Shown here: positions 24,142-33,458 of the stretch, one piece after another | How positions within the stretch are numbered: the stretch's first letter is position 1 | Layout of the letters: each line of letters starts with the position of its first letter | NCBI GenBank assembly: GCA_937926445.1 | Contig: CALBAK010000090.1 | Span: 1 to 41,417, forward strand | Length of the DNA: 41,417 bases | Direction of reading: 5' to 3' | DNA from: an uncultured Alphaproteobacteria bacterium | Lineage (GTDB): Bacteria; Pseudomonadota; Alphaproteobacteria; Geminicoccales; Geminicoccaceae | Notes under the pieces: model-generated | What the model saw: only the letters and a program-made list of their open reading frames with translations | Told to the model about the DNA's origin: nothing | Databases searched by the model: none | Made by a program: the position numbers and the translations under genes

Positions 24142-24417
24142 ATGAGCGTGCGCGACGAGATCGAGCGCCGGTTGCGCGAGGGGCTGGCCCCCGAGAAGCT
24201 CGCGATCGTCGACGAATCGGCCCGCCACGCCGGCCACGCAGGTGCCCGCCCCGAGGGCGAGACGCATTTTCGGGTGACGGTGGTGAGCGCCGCCTTCGCA
24301 GGGCTCTCCCGGCTCGAGCGTCAGCGCCTCGTGCACCGCCTCTTGGCCGACCTGTTGCGCGAGCGGGTGCACGCGCTCGCGCTGGTCTGCCGCGCCCCCG
24401 GCGAGACTCGGGCGTGA
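24142..24417 (+). CDS. BolA family protein
   Basis: The 91-residue protein has the BolA fold pattern: IERRLREGLAPEKLAIVDES, then HFRVTVVSAAFAGLSRLERQ with the basic RLVHRLLADLL helix. BolA proteins work with monothiol glutaredoxins in iron-sulfur handling and morphology control. The conserved His in the late helix (VHALAL) is present. The ATG at 24142 has GAGGATCGAGG directly upstream. Its stop is 16 bp from the convergent ppa stop. Confidence 0.88.
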   Translation: MSVRDEIERRLREGLAPEKLAIVDESARHAGHAGARPEGETHFRVTVVSAAFAGLSRLERQRLVHRLLADLLRERVHALALVCRAPGETRA

Positions 24418-24433
24418 GCAGCGTCCTCCCGAT

Positions 24434-24976
24434 TCAACCACAGGGCGGGCGCCAGCCGGCGCGGGCGATCGCCTCCGAGATCAGCTCGTGCGCCCGCTCG
24501 GGCTCGGCCCAGCCCCGGACCTTCACCCACTTGTTGGGTTCGAGATCCTTGTAGTGCTCGAAGAAGTGGGCGATCCGGGCGAGGTCGATCTCCGGGATGT
24601 CGCGGTACGTCCGGGTGTTCTTGTGGATCTGGGTGATCTTGTCGATCGGCACGGCCAGGACCTTCTCGTCCGGCCCGGCCTCGTCCTCCATCTCGAGCAC
24701 GCCGATCGGCCGGGCACGCAGGATCGCGCCCGGGATCACGGGCATCCGCCCGACCACCATGACGTCGATCGGGTCGCCGTCGCCCGCCAGGGTGTTCGGG
24801 ATGAACCCGTAATTACACGGATAAAACATGGTCGTGTAGAGATAACGATCGACGAAGATGAAGCCGCTTTCCTTGTCGTATTCGTACTTGATGGGGTCGG
24901 AACGCAGCGGGACCTCGATCAGGACGTTGATCTCGAAGGGGGGATTGCGGCCGGGGGCGAGCTTGGCGATGTCCAT
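24434..24976 (-). CDS. ppa: Inorganic pyrophosphatase (family I)
   Basis: The 180-residue cytosolic enzyme has the family I active-site block AGDGDPIDVMV (Asp66, Asp68, Asp71), with EYDKESGFIFVDRYL and the final EHYKDLEPNKWVKV. It hydrolyses pyrophosphate to phosphate with magnesium. The ATG at 24976 gives the standard N-terminus (MDIAKLAPGRNPP). It lies 26 bp downstream of hemF on the same strand and may share its transcript. Confidence 0.97.
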   Translation of the reverse strand: MDIAKLAPGRNPPFEINVLIEVPLRSDPIKYEYDKESGFIFVDRYLYTTMFYPCNYGFIPNTLAGDGDPIDVMVVGRMPVIPGAILRARPIGVLEMEDEAGPDEKVLAVPIDKITQIHKNTRTYRDIPEIDLARIAHFFEHYKDLEPNKWVKVRGWAEPERAHELISEAIARAGWRPPCG

Positions 24977-25002
24977 GGTCGGCTCCGATCGGCGGGCGGA
25001 TT

Positions 25003-25860
25003 TCAGGGCCAGGCGACGAGCGGCGGCAGCGACATCAAGATCGCGTCGGGATTGCCGCCGGTCTCGAGCCCGAAGCGGGTGCCGCGGTCGTAGAGCAGGT
25101 TGAACTCGACGTAACGGCCGCGGCGGACGAGCTGATGGGCCCGTTCCTGCTCGGTCCAGGGCCGATCCATGTGACGGCGGACGATCTGCGGGTAGACCTC
25201 GAGAAAGGCTTCACCTACCGCCCGCGTGAACGCGAAGTGGCGTTCGAAGTCGCCTTCGAGATAGTCGTAGAAAATACCGCCCACGCCCCGCGGCTCACCC
25301 CGGTGCGGTATGAAGAAATACTCGTCGGCCCAAGCCTTGAAGCGGGCGTAGGCGTCGGGCGCGTACGAGGCGCAGGCGGCCTCGAGGCGAGCGTGGAAGC
25401 GGGCCGTGTCCTCGGGGTCGGGAACGATCGGGTTGAGGTCGGCGCCGCCGCCGAACCAGCTCCGGGTCGTGCGGATGTGACGGGTGTTCATGTGCGCCGG
25501 CGGCACGTGTGGCGACCAGAGATGGGCGACGAGCGAGATCCCGGAGGCCCAGAAACGCGGATCCGCCTCGGCCCCCGGGATCTGCGCGGCGAAGCGCGGC
25601 TCGAAGGTTCCCCAAACCGTCGAGACGTTGACGCCCACCTTCTCGAAGACCCGGCCGCGCATGATCGCCATGACACCGCCGCCACCGCCCGGCCGTTGCC
25701 AGGCCGTCCGCTCGAAGCGCCCGGGTGGTCGCCCCTGGGCGAAGGGGCTCCGGCACGCCTCCTCGATCGCCTCGAAGGCGGCGCAGATTCGGTCTCTCAG
25801 GCTCTCGAACCAGGCCCGTGCCCGCGCCTGTTCGGGTCCCTCCGGGTATGGCTCGCTCAT
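25003..25860 (-). CDS. hemF: Oxygen-dependent coproporphyrinogen III oxidase
   Basis: The 285-residue enzyme shows HemF signatures: [51 protein letters not shown], and the [16 protein letters not shown] block. It performs the aerobic two-step decarboxylation of coproporphyrinogen III to protoporphyrinogen IX in heme synthesis. The ATG at 25860 overlaps the trmL stop (ATGA). Supply of heme fits the divergent bc1 operon (two cytochrome subunits). Confidence 0.97.
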   Translation of the reverse strand: MSEPYPEGPEQARARAWFESLRDRICAAFEAIEEACRSPFAQGRPPGRFERTAWQRPGGGGGVMAIMRGRVFEKVGVNVSTVWGTFEPRFAAQIPGAEADPRFWASGISLVAHLWSPHVPPAHMNTRHIRTTRSWFGGGADLNPIVPDPEDTARFHARLEAACASYAPDAYARFKAWADEYFFIPHRGEPRGVGGIFYDYLEGDFERHFAFTRAVGEAFLEVYPQIVRRHMDRPWTEQERAHQLVRRGRYVEFNLLYDRGTRFGLETGGNPDAILMSLPPLVAWP

Positions 25861-26348
25861 CCCCGCCCCTCGTCCGCCGCGGCCGGCGCCAGCGCATCGA
25901 GCGCGCCCGTCCGGCGCAGCGCTTCACCCAGTACGATCGCACCGGCAACGACCAGGTTCAACGCGCGCCGTGCCGGGGCCATCGGCACCCGCACCGCGAG
26001 CCCCGCCCGCGCCTCGAGCCACGCCGGTATCCCCCGTCGCTCGTTGCCGACCAAGAGAAGATCGCCCGGCCGATAGTCGGCCCGGTGGTAGGGGAGGCTC
26101 GCCTTCGCGCTCAAAAGCACGATCCGCCGGCCGTGCGCCAGGGACCAGTGGCAGAAGGTCTCCGCGTCGAGGTGGAAACGCGGCTCGAGATGGGCGCCGT
26201 AGTCGAGCGCCGCCTCGCGGATCCGCCGGTCGCCGACCGGGAACCCCAAGGGCCCGATCACGTGCAGCGGTACGCCCAGGCAGGCGCAGAGCCGGATCGC
26301 AGCACCCAGATTGTGTGGCCGCTCGGTCTCGAACAGTGCGAGGCCCAC
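25857..26348 (-). CDS. trmL: tRNA (cytidine/uridine-34 2'-O)-methyltransferase TrmL
   Basis: The 163-residue SPOUT-class protein has [20 protein letters not shown] at the start, [20 protein letters not shown], the SAM-knot block [12 protein letters not shown], and [21 protein letters not shown]. TrmL 2'-O-methylates the wobble base of tRNA-Leu isoacceptors. The frame is open far upstream, but a GTG at 26348 behind GGTGAG gives the family length and is chosen. It shares the divergent region with petA. Confidence 0.9.
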   Translation of the reverse strand: MGLALFETERPHNLGAAIRLCACLGVPLHVIGPLGFPVGDRRIREAALDYGAHLEPRFHLDAETFCHWSLAHGRRIVLLSAKASLPYHRADYRPGDLLLVGNERRGIPAWLEARAGLAVRVPMAPARRALNLVVAGAIVLGEALRRTGALDALAPAAADEGRG

Positions 26349-26399
26349 CGGCTCACCTGGCCCCGCGCTGCCGAAATGGTCGTTGCGACCTTCGGTCGC

Positions 26400-26428
26400 T
26401 TGCCGCACCCTCGCACCGTCCCTAGCTT
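26400..26428 (+). promoter_or_regulatory. Candidate promoter of petABC
   Basis: TTGCCG (26400-26405), a 17-bp spacer and TAGCTT (26423-26428) sit 60-90 bp upstream of the petA ATG. The -10-like box resembles the one proposed at 12162. Support is sequence similarity and spacing only. Confidence 0.4.
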
Positions 26429-26489
26429 CCGCGCCGCAGCTCCGGGAAACCTGCGCCCGGCAGCTTCGTGCTATCCGAGGAGCCCGTCG

Positions 26490-27038
26490 ATGGCCGATGC
26501 GACCAGCACTGTCCAGCACGGCGAGGGCGGCACCCGTCGCGACTTCCTGGAGCTCGTGACCTGGTCGACGGTCGCGGTCGGTGCCGCAGCCCTCGCCTGG
26601 CCGCTGATCCACCAGATGAACCCATCGGCCGACGTGCTGGCGCTGGCCTCGACCGAGGTCGATCTCTCCAAGGTGCCGGAGGGCTCGTCGATCAAGGTCG
26701 TCTGGCGCGGCAAGCCGGTCTTCGTCCGTCACCGCACTGCCGCCGAGATCGAGGCGGCCGAGAAGGTGGACCTCGCCACACTCCGCGATCCGCAGCCGGA
26801 CAGCGCCCGGGTCAAGCGGCCCGAATGGCTGATCCTCGTGGGCGTGTGCACCCATCTCGGCTGCATCCCGCTCGGCACCGCGCCGAGCGAGCCGCGCGGC
26901 GATTTCGGCGGCTGGTTCTGCCCCTGCCACGGCTCGCACTTCGACACCGCCGGGCGGATCCGCAAGGGCCCCGCTCCCGCCAACCTCGTGGTGCCACCCT
27001 ACACCTTCTTGTCGGACAGCGTCGTCCGTATCGGCTGA
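26490..27038 (+). CDS. petA: Ubiquinol-cytochrome c reductase Rieske iron-sulfur subunit
   Basis: The 182-residue protein has a Tat-type N-terminus ([11 protein letters not shown]) with a single membrane anchor (about 22-42). The Rieske motifs are CTHLGC (120-125) and CPCHGS (144-149), which bind the 2Fe-2S cluster by two Cys and two His. It is the electron carrier of the bc1 complex on the periplasmic side. The ATG at 26490 has GAGGAG upstream. It heads petABC and is divergent from trmL-hemF. Confidence 0.97.
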   Translation: MADATSTVQHGEGGTRRDFLELVTWSTVAVGAAALAWPLIHQMNPSADVLALASTEVDLSKVPEGSSIKVVWRGKPVFVRHRTAAEIEAAEKVDLATLRDPQPDSARVKRPEWLILVGVCTHLGCIPLGTAPSEPRGDFGGWFCPCHGSHFDTAGRIRKGPAPANLVVPPYTFLSDSVVRIG

Positions 27039-27085
27039 TCGCGCCGCCGCCCGCGCCGGGCGGTCGGCCAGCATCGGAACAGGCC

Positions 27086-28354
27086 ATGGCCAGAGAAGCC
27101 CCTCCCCTGGTCCTCCAGAGCCCGACCCTGCGCTGGATCGAGCACCGGCTGCCGATCATCGGCTTCGGCTACCAGCACCTCGTCGCCTACCAGACCCCGC
27201 GTAACCTCAATTATTGGTGGAATTTCGGCTCGCTCGCCGGGATCTGCCTGATGCTGCAGATCGTCACCGGCATCGTGCTGGCGATGCACTACACGCCACA
27301 CGTCGCGCACGCCTTCGACAGCGTCGAGCACATCATGCGCGACGTGAACTGGGGCTGGTTCCTCCGTTACGCCCATGCCAACGGCGCCTCGATGTTCTTC
27401 ATCGTGGTCTACATCCACATCTTTCGTGGCCTGTACTACGGCTCGTACAAGGCGCCGCGCGAGCTCCTTTGGATGCTCGGCGTCGTGATCCTGCTGCTCA
27501 TGATGGCGACCGCCTTCATGGGCTACGTCCTGCCCTGGGGCCAGATGAGCTTCTGGGGAGCCACGGTCATAACCAACCTCTTCTCGGCGATCCCGCTCTT
27601 CGGCGAATCGATCGTAACCTGGCTCTGGGGCGGCTTCACGGTCGACAACCCGACCCTCAACCGCTTCTTCTCGCTCCACTATCTTTTGCCCTTCGTCATC
27701 GTGGCCGTGGTCTTCCTCCATCTCGTGGCACTCCACACCCACGGTTCGAACAATCCGGTAGGCATCGATCTCGGTAAGAAGGACAAGATTCCATTCCATC
27801 CCTACTACACGGTCAAAGACATGTTCGGCCTCGCCGTTTTCATGATCGTGTTCGCTGCCTTCGTCTTCTTCGCGCCGAACGTGCTCGGGCATCCGGACAA
27901 CTACATCCCGGCCAATCCGCTCGTCACGCCGCCGCACATCGTGCCGGAGTGGTACTTCCTCCCCTTCTACGCCATCCTGCGCGCCATCACGTTCGACATT
28001 TTGTGGATCATCCCGGCGAAGCTCGGCGGCGTAATCGCCATGTTCGCTTCGATCGGCGTACTGTTCCTGCTGCCGTGGCTCGACACCTCGCGGGTGCGGA
28101 GCGCGCGTTACCGGCCGATCTACCGGATATTCTTCTGGCTGCTCGTGATCGACTGCTTCGTCTTGGGTTACGTGGGTTCGCAGCCGCCCGAGGGCTGGCT
28201 GCCGACCATCGGCCTCGTCGCCACGCTCTGGTATTTCGCGCATTTCCTGATCGTCTTGCCGATCCTCGGCAAGCTCGAACGGCCTTTGCCGGTGCCGGAG
28301 AGCTTGAGCAGCCCCGTGCTCGGCCGCGGCATGGCCGCCGCTCCCGCGGAGTGA
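27086..28354 (+). CDS. petB: Cytochrome b subunit of the bc1 complex
   Basis: The 422-residue integral membrane protein has the cytochrome b pattern of eight or more helices, paired heme-ligand histidines ([20 protein letters not shown] region and [11 protein letters not shown]), and the Qo-site loop [20 protein letters not shown] with PEWY. It oxidises ubiquinol and carries electrons between the two quinone sites. The length matches alphaproteobacterial single-chain cytochrome b. It follows petA by 47 bp and precedes petC by 5 bp. Confidence 0.97.
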   Translation: MAREAPPLVLQSPTLRWIEHRLPIIGFGYQHLVAYQTPRNLNYWWNFGSLAGICLMLQIVTGIVLAMHYTPHVAHAFDSVEHIMRDVNWGWFLRYAHANGASMFFIVVYIHIFRGLYYGSYKAPRELLWMLGVVILLLMMATAFMGYVLPWGQMSFWGATVITNLFSAIPLFGESIVTWLWGGFTVDNPTLNRFFSLHYLLPFVIVAVVFLHLVALHTHGSNNPVGIDLGKKDKIPFHPYYTVKDMFGLAVFMIVFAAFVFFAPNVLGHPDNYIPANPLVTPPHIVPEWYFLPFYAILRAITFDILWIIPAKLGGVIAMFASIGVLFLLPWLDTSRVRSARYRPIYRIFFWLLVIDCFVLGYVGSQPPEGWLPTIGLVATLWYFAHFLIVLPILGKLERPLPVPESLSSPVLGRGMAAAPAE

Positions 28355-28359
28355 CGCAC

Positions 28360-29127
28360 ATGCCCGCCTCCCGCCTCGGTCTCCTCGTCCTGGGCCTCGC
28401 TCTCGCGGTAGTCCCGTTCCCCGCCCGGGCCGCGGTCGAGGCCGAACCGCCGGTCCGCGAGAGCTGGCCGCATCAGGGCATCTTCGGCACGTTCGACCGG
28501 GCCGCGCTGCAGCGTGGCTTCCAGGTCTACAAGGAGGTCTGCTCGGCCTGCCACGGCACGAAATACCTCGCCTTTCGCAACCTCACCGCCCTCGGTTACA
28601 CCGAGGACGAGGTCAAGGCGATCGCCGCCGAATACACCGTGATGGACGGGCCCAACGACCAGGGCGAGATGTTCGAGCGGCCGGCTCGTCCCTCCGACCG
28701 CAAGCCATCACCTTACCCCAACGAGCAGGCGGCGCGCGCCGCCAACAATGGCGCCTATCCGCCGGACCTCTCGCTCATCGTCAAGGCCCGGGCGGGCGGC
28801 GAGAACTACATCTACAGCCTGTTGATCGGTTACGAGGAGCCACCGGCGGGTGTCACGGTGCCGGACGGCATGCATTACAACAAATATTTCCCCGGGCATT
28901 TCATCGGCATGCCGCCGATTCTTCAGCCCGACGGTGTGACCTACGCCGACGGCACGAAGGCAACCGTCGCCCAGCAGGCGCGCGACGTCACCCAGTTCCT
29001 CGCCTGGCTCGCCGAGCCCCGGCTCGAGGACAGGAAGCGCACCGGCATCAAGGCGATGCTCTTCCTGATCGTGCTCACGGGCCTGCTCTACGCTTACAAG
29101 CGGCGCGTGTGGGCGGACGTGCACTGA
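28360..29127 (+). CDS. petC: Cytochrome c1 subunit of the bc1 complex
   Basis: The 255-residue protein has a signal peptide (1-24, ending ARA), a heme c attachment site CSACH (61-65), the likely axial Met in GHFIGMPPIL, and a C-terminal membrane anchor (KAMLFLIVLTGLLYAYKRR). It passes electrons from the Rieske protein to soluble cytochrome c. It is the last gene of petABC and is followed by a strong terminator. Confidence 0.97.
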   Translation: MPASRLGLLVLGLALAVVPFPARAAVEAEPPVRESWPHQGIFGTFDRAALQRGFQVYKEVCSACHGTKYLAFRNLTALGYTEDEVKAIAAEYTVMDGPNDQGEMFERPARPSDRKPSPYPNEQAARAANNGAYPPDLSLIVKARAGGENYIYSLLIGYEEPPAGVTVPDGMHYNKYFPGHFIGMPPILQPDGVTYADGTKATVAQQARDVTQFLAWLAEPRLEDRKRTGIKAMLFLIVLTGLLYAYKRRVWADVH

Positions 29128-29164
29128 TCGCTTCCTCGGTTCTCGTTCCTCCCTCCTCGGACGG

Positions 29165-29201
29165 AACGGGCCGGACTTCGCGGGTCCGGCCCGTTCTCTT
29201 T
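29165..29201 (+). terminator. Intrinsic terminator of petABC
   Basis: AACGGGCCGGAC (29165-29176) and GTCCGGCCCGTT (29184-29195) form a perfect 12-bp stem with a 7-base loop, followed by CTCTTT. It lies about 40 bp after the petC stop and 40 bp before the convergent gene end. Confidence 0.85.
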
Positions 29202-29239
29202 GCGGCGGGTCCGACCGCACGTAGCCGGCGGCACGCCGT

Positions 29240-30196
29240 TCAGCGCGCGAAACCGCGAAAGACGTGGTCGGGGGCGCTGGTGTTGTGCCGTGAAGGCACG
29301 ATGCGGCCGGCCCAGAGCTCAAGGGCTCGCGCCTCGCGGAACATCGGCAGAGGGGCCTCCTCGAAATGGCCGGCGGCGACCCGCCAGGCGAGGCGCGCGA
29401 CATCGGCATTGTGCTCGGTCACGTACATCGAGCGCAGCGCCGCGAACGGGCGCCCGTTCCCGACCGGCCGATCGAAGGCGACCTCGAGCGCGATCCGTTC
29501 CTGGTCGAGCTGCACGAGCCGCAGCGTCCCCCGCCCGCCGCGGACGAAGTCGAACGAGAACGTCTTCGTCTCGGGATCGAAGGCCATGGCGGCGATGTCG
29601 ACGATCGGCCGGCCGTCGGTCTCGACCGGTCCCACGAGAAACGAACTGCCGTAGGCCGACCAGCGCAGATGTGCGGGTGGTAGCGGCCGAGCGCGCCAAT
29701 AACCGTCGCCCGGATAGACGACGAGGATCTCCTCCGCGCGCTCCTGGAAGCGGGTCCAGAGCTGAAGCACGTGGAAGCCGTCGTGCACCGTCTCGCCGAC
29801 GCGGAAGGGTACGAGCGTCGGCCGCCAGAACTTCGCGAAGACGTATCCGATCAACTGCCACTCGACCGTTTCGTAGATCGTCTTGCGCGCGGGGTGGAAG
29901 CTGTAGACCGGAGCGCTCGACACCACCTGCTCGCAGTTGGCGAGATCGGGCAGCCAGCGATCGACGTTCAAGGTCCCGATATAGGCCGGATGAATGGCCT
30001 CGACGGTGAACCGGCGAACCTCGTCGGAAAAGAGCTCGAGGGTGACGTTGTCCTTCTCCGCACAGGCCGTGGGCTCGCTGCGATTGAGGATGCGCACGAG
30101 CGGCCCGTCGCCCGCCCCTCCGCTGCCGGCGCCTGCGGAGCCGGCCGCGAGCGTCCCGATCCCGCCGACCAGGAGCCGCCGCCGATCGAGCCTCAT
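29240..30196 (-). CDS. Exported protein of unknown function, Tat-type N-terminus
   Basis: The 318-residue product starts MRLDRRRLLVGGIGTLAAGS, a twin-arginine-like or basic signal peptide, so it is probably periplasmic. The body is not recognised. It contains CAEKDNVTLELFSDEV, RFQERAEEILVVYPGDGYWR, and alternating strand-like segments near the end (KTFSFDFVRGGRGTLRLVQL). The ATG at 30196 overlaps the FkbM stop (ATGA), tying it to opgH and the methyltransferase. It is shorter than OpgG and shares no block with it that I recognise. It may complete or modify the glucan made by OpgH, by context only. Confidence 0.8.
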   Translation of the reverse strand: MRLDRRRLLVGGIGTLAAGSAGAGSGGAGDGPLVRILNRSEPTACAEKDNVTLELFSDEVRRFTVEAIHPAYIGTLNVDRWLPDLANCEQVVSSAPVYSFHPARKTIYETVEWQLIGYVFAKFWRPTLVPFRVGETVHDGFHVLQLWTRFQERAEEILVVYPGDGYWRARPLPPAHLRWSAYGSSFLVGPVETDGRPIVDIAAMAFDPETKTFSFDFVRGGRGTLRLVQLDQERIALEVAFDRPVGNGRPFAALRSMYVTEHNADVARLAWRVAAGHFEEAPLPMFREARALELWAGRIVPSRHNTSAPDHVFRGFAR

Positions 30197-30966
30197 GCCG
30201 CCTCCGATCCCACGAGCCGGGCGTAGACGTCGCCCGAGTTGGCGGCATGGGGCAACGCCGCGATGAACTCCGCCATCTCGGGCGCCTCGACCCAACGCCC
30301 GAGCTCGAGCTTCTGGCTCTCGCCCAGCGCCAGATCGAAACGGTAGGGCCCCAAGGCGGCGAGCCGTTCGAGGCAGCGCCGCGCCACGTCGCGGGCGATG
30401 GTCGTGAACTCGAAGGAAAGGGCCAGCAGCGGATGCGACAGGCCCTCGAGAACCTTGTCCTCGAATCCCTCCACGTCGATCTTCACGAAAGCGGGTTCGC
30501 CGTAGCGGGCGATCAGCTGGTCGAGCGTCGTGACCTCGACCTCGAGTTCGCGATCCCAGACCTGTCCCTCCCATCCCTGCGCTCCCTCGGCCGAGCGGAC
30601 GAAGGCCTCGGAGGCGCTCGAGACGGTAGGGTTGCGAACATTGACCTTGAGGGTGATCCGGCCCGGCCGAGCCCCTGCCGCCACGGGCAGGATCTTGACC
30701 ATCGGATCGTGGCCGCGGAGCAGGCGAATGACCCGGGCGGGGGCCGGCTGTGGCTCCAGCGCGACCACCCGCGCCCCGAGCCGGCGGAACGATGCGACCC
30801 GGTCGCCGACATGGGCGCCGATGTCGAAAACGAGATCGCCCGGCTTCACGAAGCGCCGATAGAGCGCGTCCATGGCCCGGTGATGCGCCCGGTCGAGATG
30901 GTAGATCCTGACCGAGCGCCAGATCGCCCCGAGCCCGACCAGCCGCTCGCGGAGGCGGCCGATCAT
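30193..30966 (-). CDS. FkbM family methyltransferase
   Basis: The 257-residue protein has the FkbM-type SAM-binding loop VFDIGAHVGDRVASF (46-60), the acidic ligand in VVALEPQPAP and the late FVKIDVEGFEDKVLEGL block. Family members O-methylate sugars or other small substrates. Its ATG overlaps the opgH stop and its stop overlaps the next start, so three genes are translationally coupled. A role in decorating the OpgH glucan is plausible but inferred. Confidence 0.9.
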   Translation of the reverse strand: MIGRLRERLVGLGAIWRSVRIYHLDRAHHRAMDALYRRFVKPGDLVFDIGAHVGDRVASFRRLGARVVALEPQPAPARVIRLLRGHDPMVKILPVAAGARPGRITLKVNVRNPTVSSASEAFVRSAEGAQGWEGQVWDRELEVEVTTLDQLIARYGEPAFVKIDVEGFEDKVLEGLSHPLLALSFEFTTIARDVARRCLERLAALGPYRFDLALGESQKLELGRWVEAPEMAEFIAALPHAANSGDVYARLVGSEAA

Positions 30967-32768
30967 CGGCCCGGATCCCCGGCTGCGAGGGCACGGATCT
31001 CGGGCGGCGGGTCGATATCCTCCGGGATGGCGCAGAGCCCGAGCCGCGCCGCCCGCTCGCCGATCCGCGGATCGGCGGTGAGCACCGCGAACGGGATCGC
31101 CACGAGAAAGCCCAGAAGGAGCGGCGCTCCCCAGAGCAGCACGGCCGGTGCGTGCCAGAGGAGGAGCCCGCAGACCACGAGCCCGAAGAGGAGCTGCGGC
31201 CAGAGGCCGGCTGCGGCCGTGGCCCAGGAAAGGGCGTGCGCGTCGCGCGCCTGGCCGCTCCAGGTGGCCGAGCGGCCGAAGAGGAGACCGATCATGAAGA
31301 GCGTGATGCGGAACGTCGTAGCCGCCCCCAACAGGAAGGAGAAGACGAGCTCGACCAGGGCACCGAGCGCGAACCGCAGACGGCCGCCGTAGCGCCGCGC
31401 CGCCCCCGCCGTCAGGAGAACGTCGAGAAAGCCCGCGAGCTTGGGAGCGAGGTACATCAGGAGAAAGAGAAGGTAGAGGGCTATCCCGAGGCCAACGGGG
31501 AAACTTCCCGCGGGGTCGCTGTCGAAGGGCTCGAGGGCCACGAGGGCGATCAGGAGCGTCCAGGCCGGCACGCCGATGAACATGAGAACGGCCCAGACGA
31601 GCTGGAACCGGCTCGTCGGCAACAGGCCGGGCATCCCGAGCAGCTTCAAGTATTGGAGGTTGCCCTGGCACCAGCGGACGTCGCGCCTCGAGAATTCGAG
31701 AAGCGTGGGTGGGTTCTCTTCCCAGGACCCCTCCTCGACCGGCAGCACGCGCACTTCGTAGCCGGCCCGCCGCATCAAAGCCGCTTCGACCTGATCGTGT
31801 GACATGACGTGCCCGCCCAGGGGCGGCTTGCCGGGCAGCATCGGCAGATCGCAATGCTCGACGAAGGGCCGGATGCGGACCATCGCATTGTGACCCCAAA
31901 AGGGCCCGCAATCGCCCACCCACCAGGCCTGGCCCATCGTGTAGGTCCGCATGCCCGCGCGCATGCCGAACTGGAAGATGCGGGCGAAGAGGCTCGAGGA
32001 CGGCATGCCGACGACGAGGCTCTGGAGGATGCCGAGCCGCGGATGGGCCTGCATCATGCGGGCGAGCCGTACGATCGTGCGGCCGCTCATGAGGCTGTCG
32101 GCATCGAGCGGCAGCATGAGCTCGTAGGCCCGTCCCCAGCGGGCGCAGAAGTCGCGCAGGTTACCGGCTTTGAAGCCGGTGTTGCGCGCGCGCCGGCGGT
32201 AGACGATGCGCTCGGGGGCATGGCTTTCCGCCCGCCATCGCGCCACCTCCGCTTCCTCGAGGGCGGCGATCGCGGGATCGGAGGTGTCGGAAAGCACGAA
32301 GAAGTCGAAAGCGCGGCCTTCGCCCGTGGCCTCGAGGCTCGCCTCGATCACCCGCAGCCGCCGGAACGCGCGGGCCGGGTCCTCGTTCCGGAGGAACATC
32401 AAGATCGCACAGCGAAGGCGAAGCGGCTCCTCCCACTCGCCGGCCGCGGTGAACGGGGCGACGCGGGAAAGACCGTCACGCACGAGGTGCAGGAGCCAGA
32501 AACCGATGACGGCGTTCCAGAAGCCGAGCACGCTCCAGGGCAGGCCCACGAGAAAGCAGAGGAAGATTCCGAGATCGACCGCACTCCACCCGCCGGCGCC
32601 CAGGACCTCGGCCGCTAGCCAGGCCGTCCCGGCACAGGCCAGAAGGTTGAGGGCGAGCACGGCGAGACGCCGGCGGCGGAGCGCGGCGAGGCTGTCGAGC
32701 CCGGCGGGCGTCCGATCGCTCGAGAGACCCGGCTCGGCGAGCCCGAGATCCTGCTGCGCGACGCTCAT
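30963..32768 (-). CDS. opgH: Glucans biosynthesis glucosyltransferase OpgH (MdoH)
   Basis: The 601-residue inner-membrane glycosyltransferase family 2 enzyme has two N-terminal helices (about 35-95), a cytosolic GT domain with DTSD (161-164), LPLDADSLMSG (219-229), GHVMSHDQVEAALMRRAGYE and RRDVRWCQGNLQYL, and several C-terminal helices. It polymerises UDP-glucose into osmoregulated periplasmic glucan and extrudes it. The usual partner opgG is absent; instead a methyltransferase and an unknown exported protein overlap downstream. It is shorter than the ~850-residue enterobacterial enzyme at both ends. Confidence 0.93.
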   Translation of the reverse strand: MSVAQQDLGLAEPGLSSDRTPAGLDSLAALRRRRLAVLALNLLACAGTAWLAAEVLGAGGWSAVDLGIFLCFLVGLPWSVLGFWNAVIGFWLLHLVRDGLSRVAPFTAAGEWEEPLRLRCAILMFLRNEDPARAFRRLRVIEASLEATGEGRAFDFFVLSDTSDPAIAALEEAEVARWRAESHAPERIVYRRRARNTGFKAGNLRDFCARWGRAYELMLPLDADSLMSGRTIVRLARMMQAHPRLGILQSLVVGMPSSSLFARIFQFGMRAGMRTYTMGQAWWVGDCGPFWGHNAMVRIRPFVEHCDLPMLPGKPPLGGHVMSHDQVEAALMRRAGYEVRVLPVEEGSWEENPPTLLEFSRRDVRWCQGNLQYLKLLGMPGLLPTSRFQLVWAVLMFIGVPAWTLLIALVALEPFDSDPAGSFPVGLGIALYLLFLLMYLAPKLAGFLDVLLTAGAARRYGGRLRFALGALVELVFSFLLGAATTFRITLFMIGLLFGRSATWSGQARDAHALSWATAAAGLWPQLLFGLVVCGLLLWHAPAVLLWGAPLLLGFLVAIPFAVLTADPRIGERAARLGLCAIPEDIDPPPEIRALAAGDPGR

Positions 32769-32844
32769 GCGGGGAAGTGTCCGGTGGGGTCGAGCGGCCG
32801 CGGAGATAGCGCGCCGATCCGCAGCCGGCCAGGGCGCCGGTGCC

Positions 32845-33405
32845 TCAGCCCGTGCGGCCGAAGAGCATCCGCTGCATCACCCCGTCGCGGCGGAGGAGGG
32901 CGTGGTACAGAGCCCCCGCGACGTGCAGGATCACGAGCCCGGCCAGCGTCTGTGAGAAGAGCCCGTGCGCGCCCAACAGGATCTCGGAGAGTGGGCGGTC
33001 GACGGGGAGGATCGGCGGCAGTTCGAACAGGCCCCAGACGATGATCGGGGCGCCGAAGGCCGAGGTGCCGGCCCAGCCCAGGATCGGGACGACGAAGAAA
33101 AGAACGTAGAGCAGATGGTGAACCGCCACCGAGAGCGTACGCTGCCAGGGAGCCAATGCGGGATGCGGCGGAGGGACACCGAGAGTGCGACGCGACACGA
33201 TCCGCAGGATCGCGAGTGCCAGGACGGTGACGCCGATCGAGCGGTGGGTGTGGTAGAGCGTGTCCTGCAAGGGCCCGGGTTCGAGATCGCCCATCCGCCA
33301 GCCGATCGGGATGGTCGCGAGGATCAGCCCCGCCATGGTCCAGTGAAGGACGATGATCACCGCCGGGTATCGATCGACCGCTGCTCCCACGCTCGCCGTC
33401 GCCAA
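32845..33405 (-). CDS. Cytochrome b561-type membrane protein
   Basis: The 186-residue protein has four hydrophobic helices with the His ligands expected of bacterial b561: VIIVLHWTMAGLILAT, TLYHTHRSIG, VHHLLYVLFFVVPILG and LAGLVILHVAGALYHALLRR. Such proteins bind two b-type hemes and exchange electrons with quinone or superoxide. The start is taken as the TTG at 33405 behind GGGAGG; the frame is open to 33513, but that part is not conserved-looking. It is divergent from the YfhO-like gene. Confidence 0.88.
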   Translation of the reverse strand: MATASVGAAVDRYPAVIIVLHWTMAGLILATIPIGWRMGDLEPGPLQDTLYHTHRSIGVTVLALAILRIVSRRTLGVPPPHPALAPWQRTLSVAVHHLLYVLFFVVPILGWAGTSAFGAPIIVWGLFELPPILPVDRPLSEILLGAHGLFSQTLAGLVILHVAGALYHALLRRDGVMQRMLFGRTG

Positions 33406-33458
33406 GGCCGTCCCTCCCCTACCCGCTTCGCGGAAAATCTGGTGCCCGCCGGCCGTTC

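Noticed and set aside
29240-30196. The exported protein as OpgG.
   Set aside because: It is about 200 residues too short and none of the OpgG blocks I know is visible.
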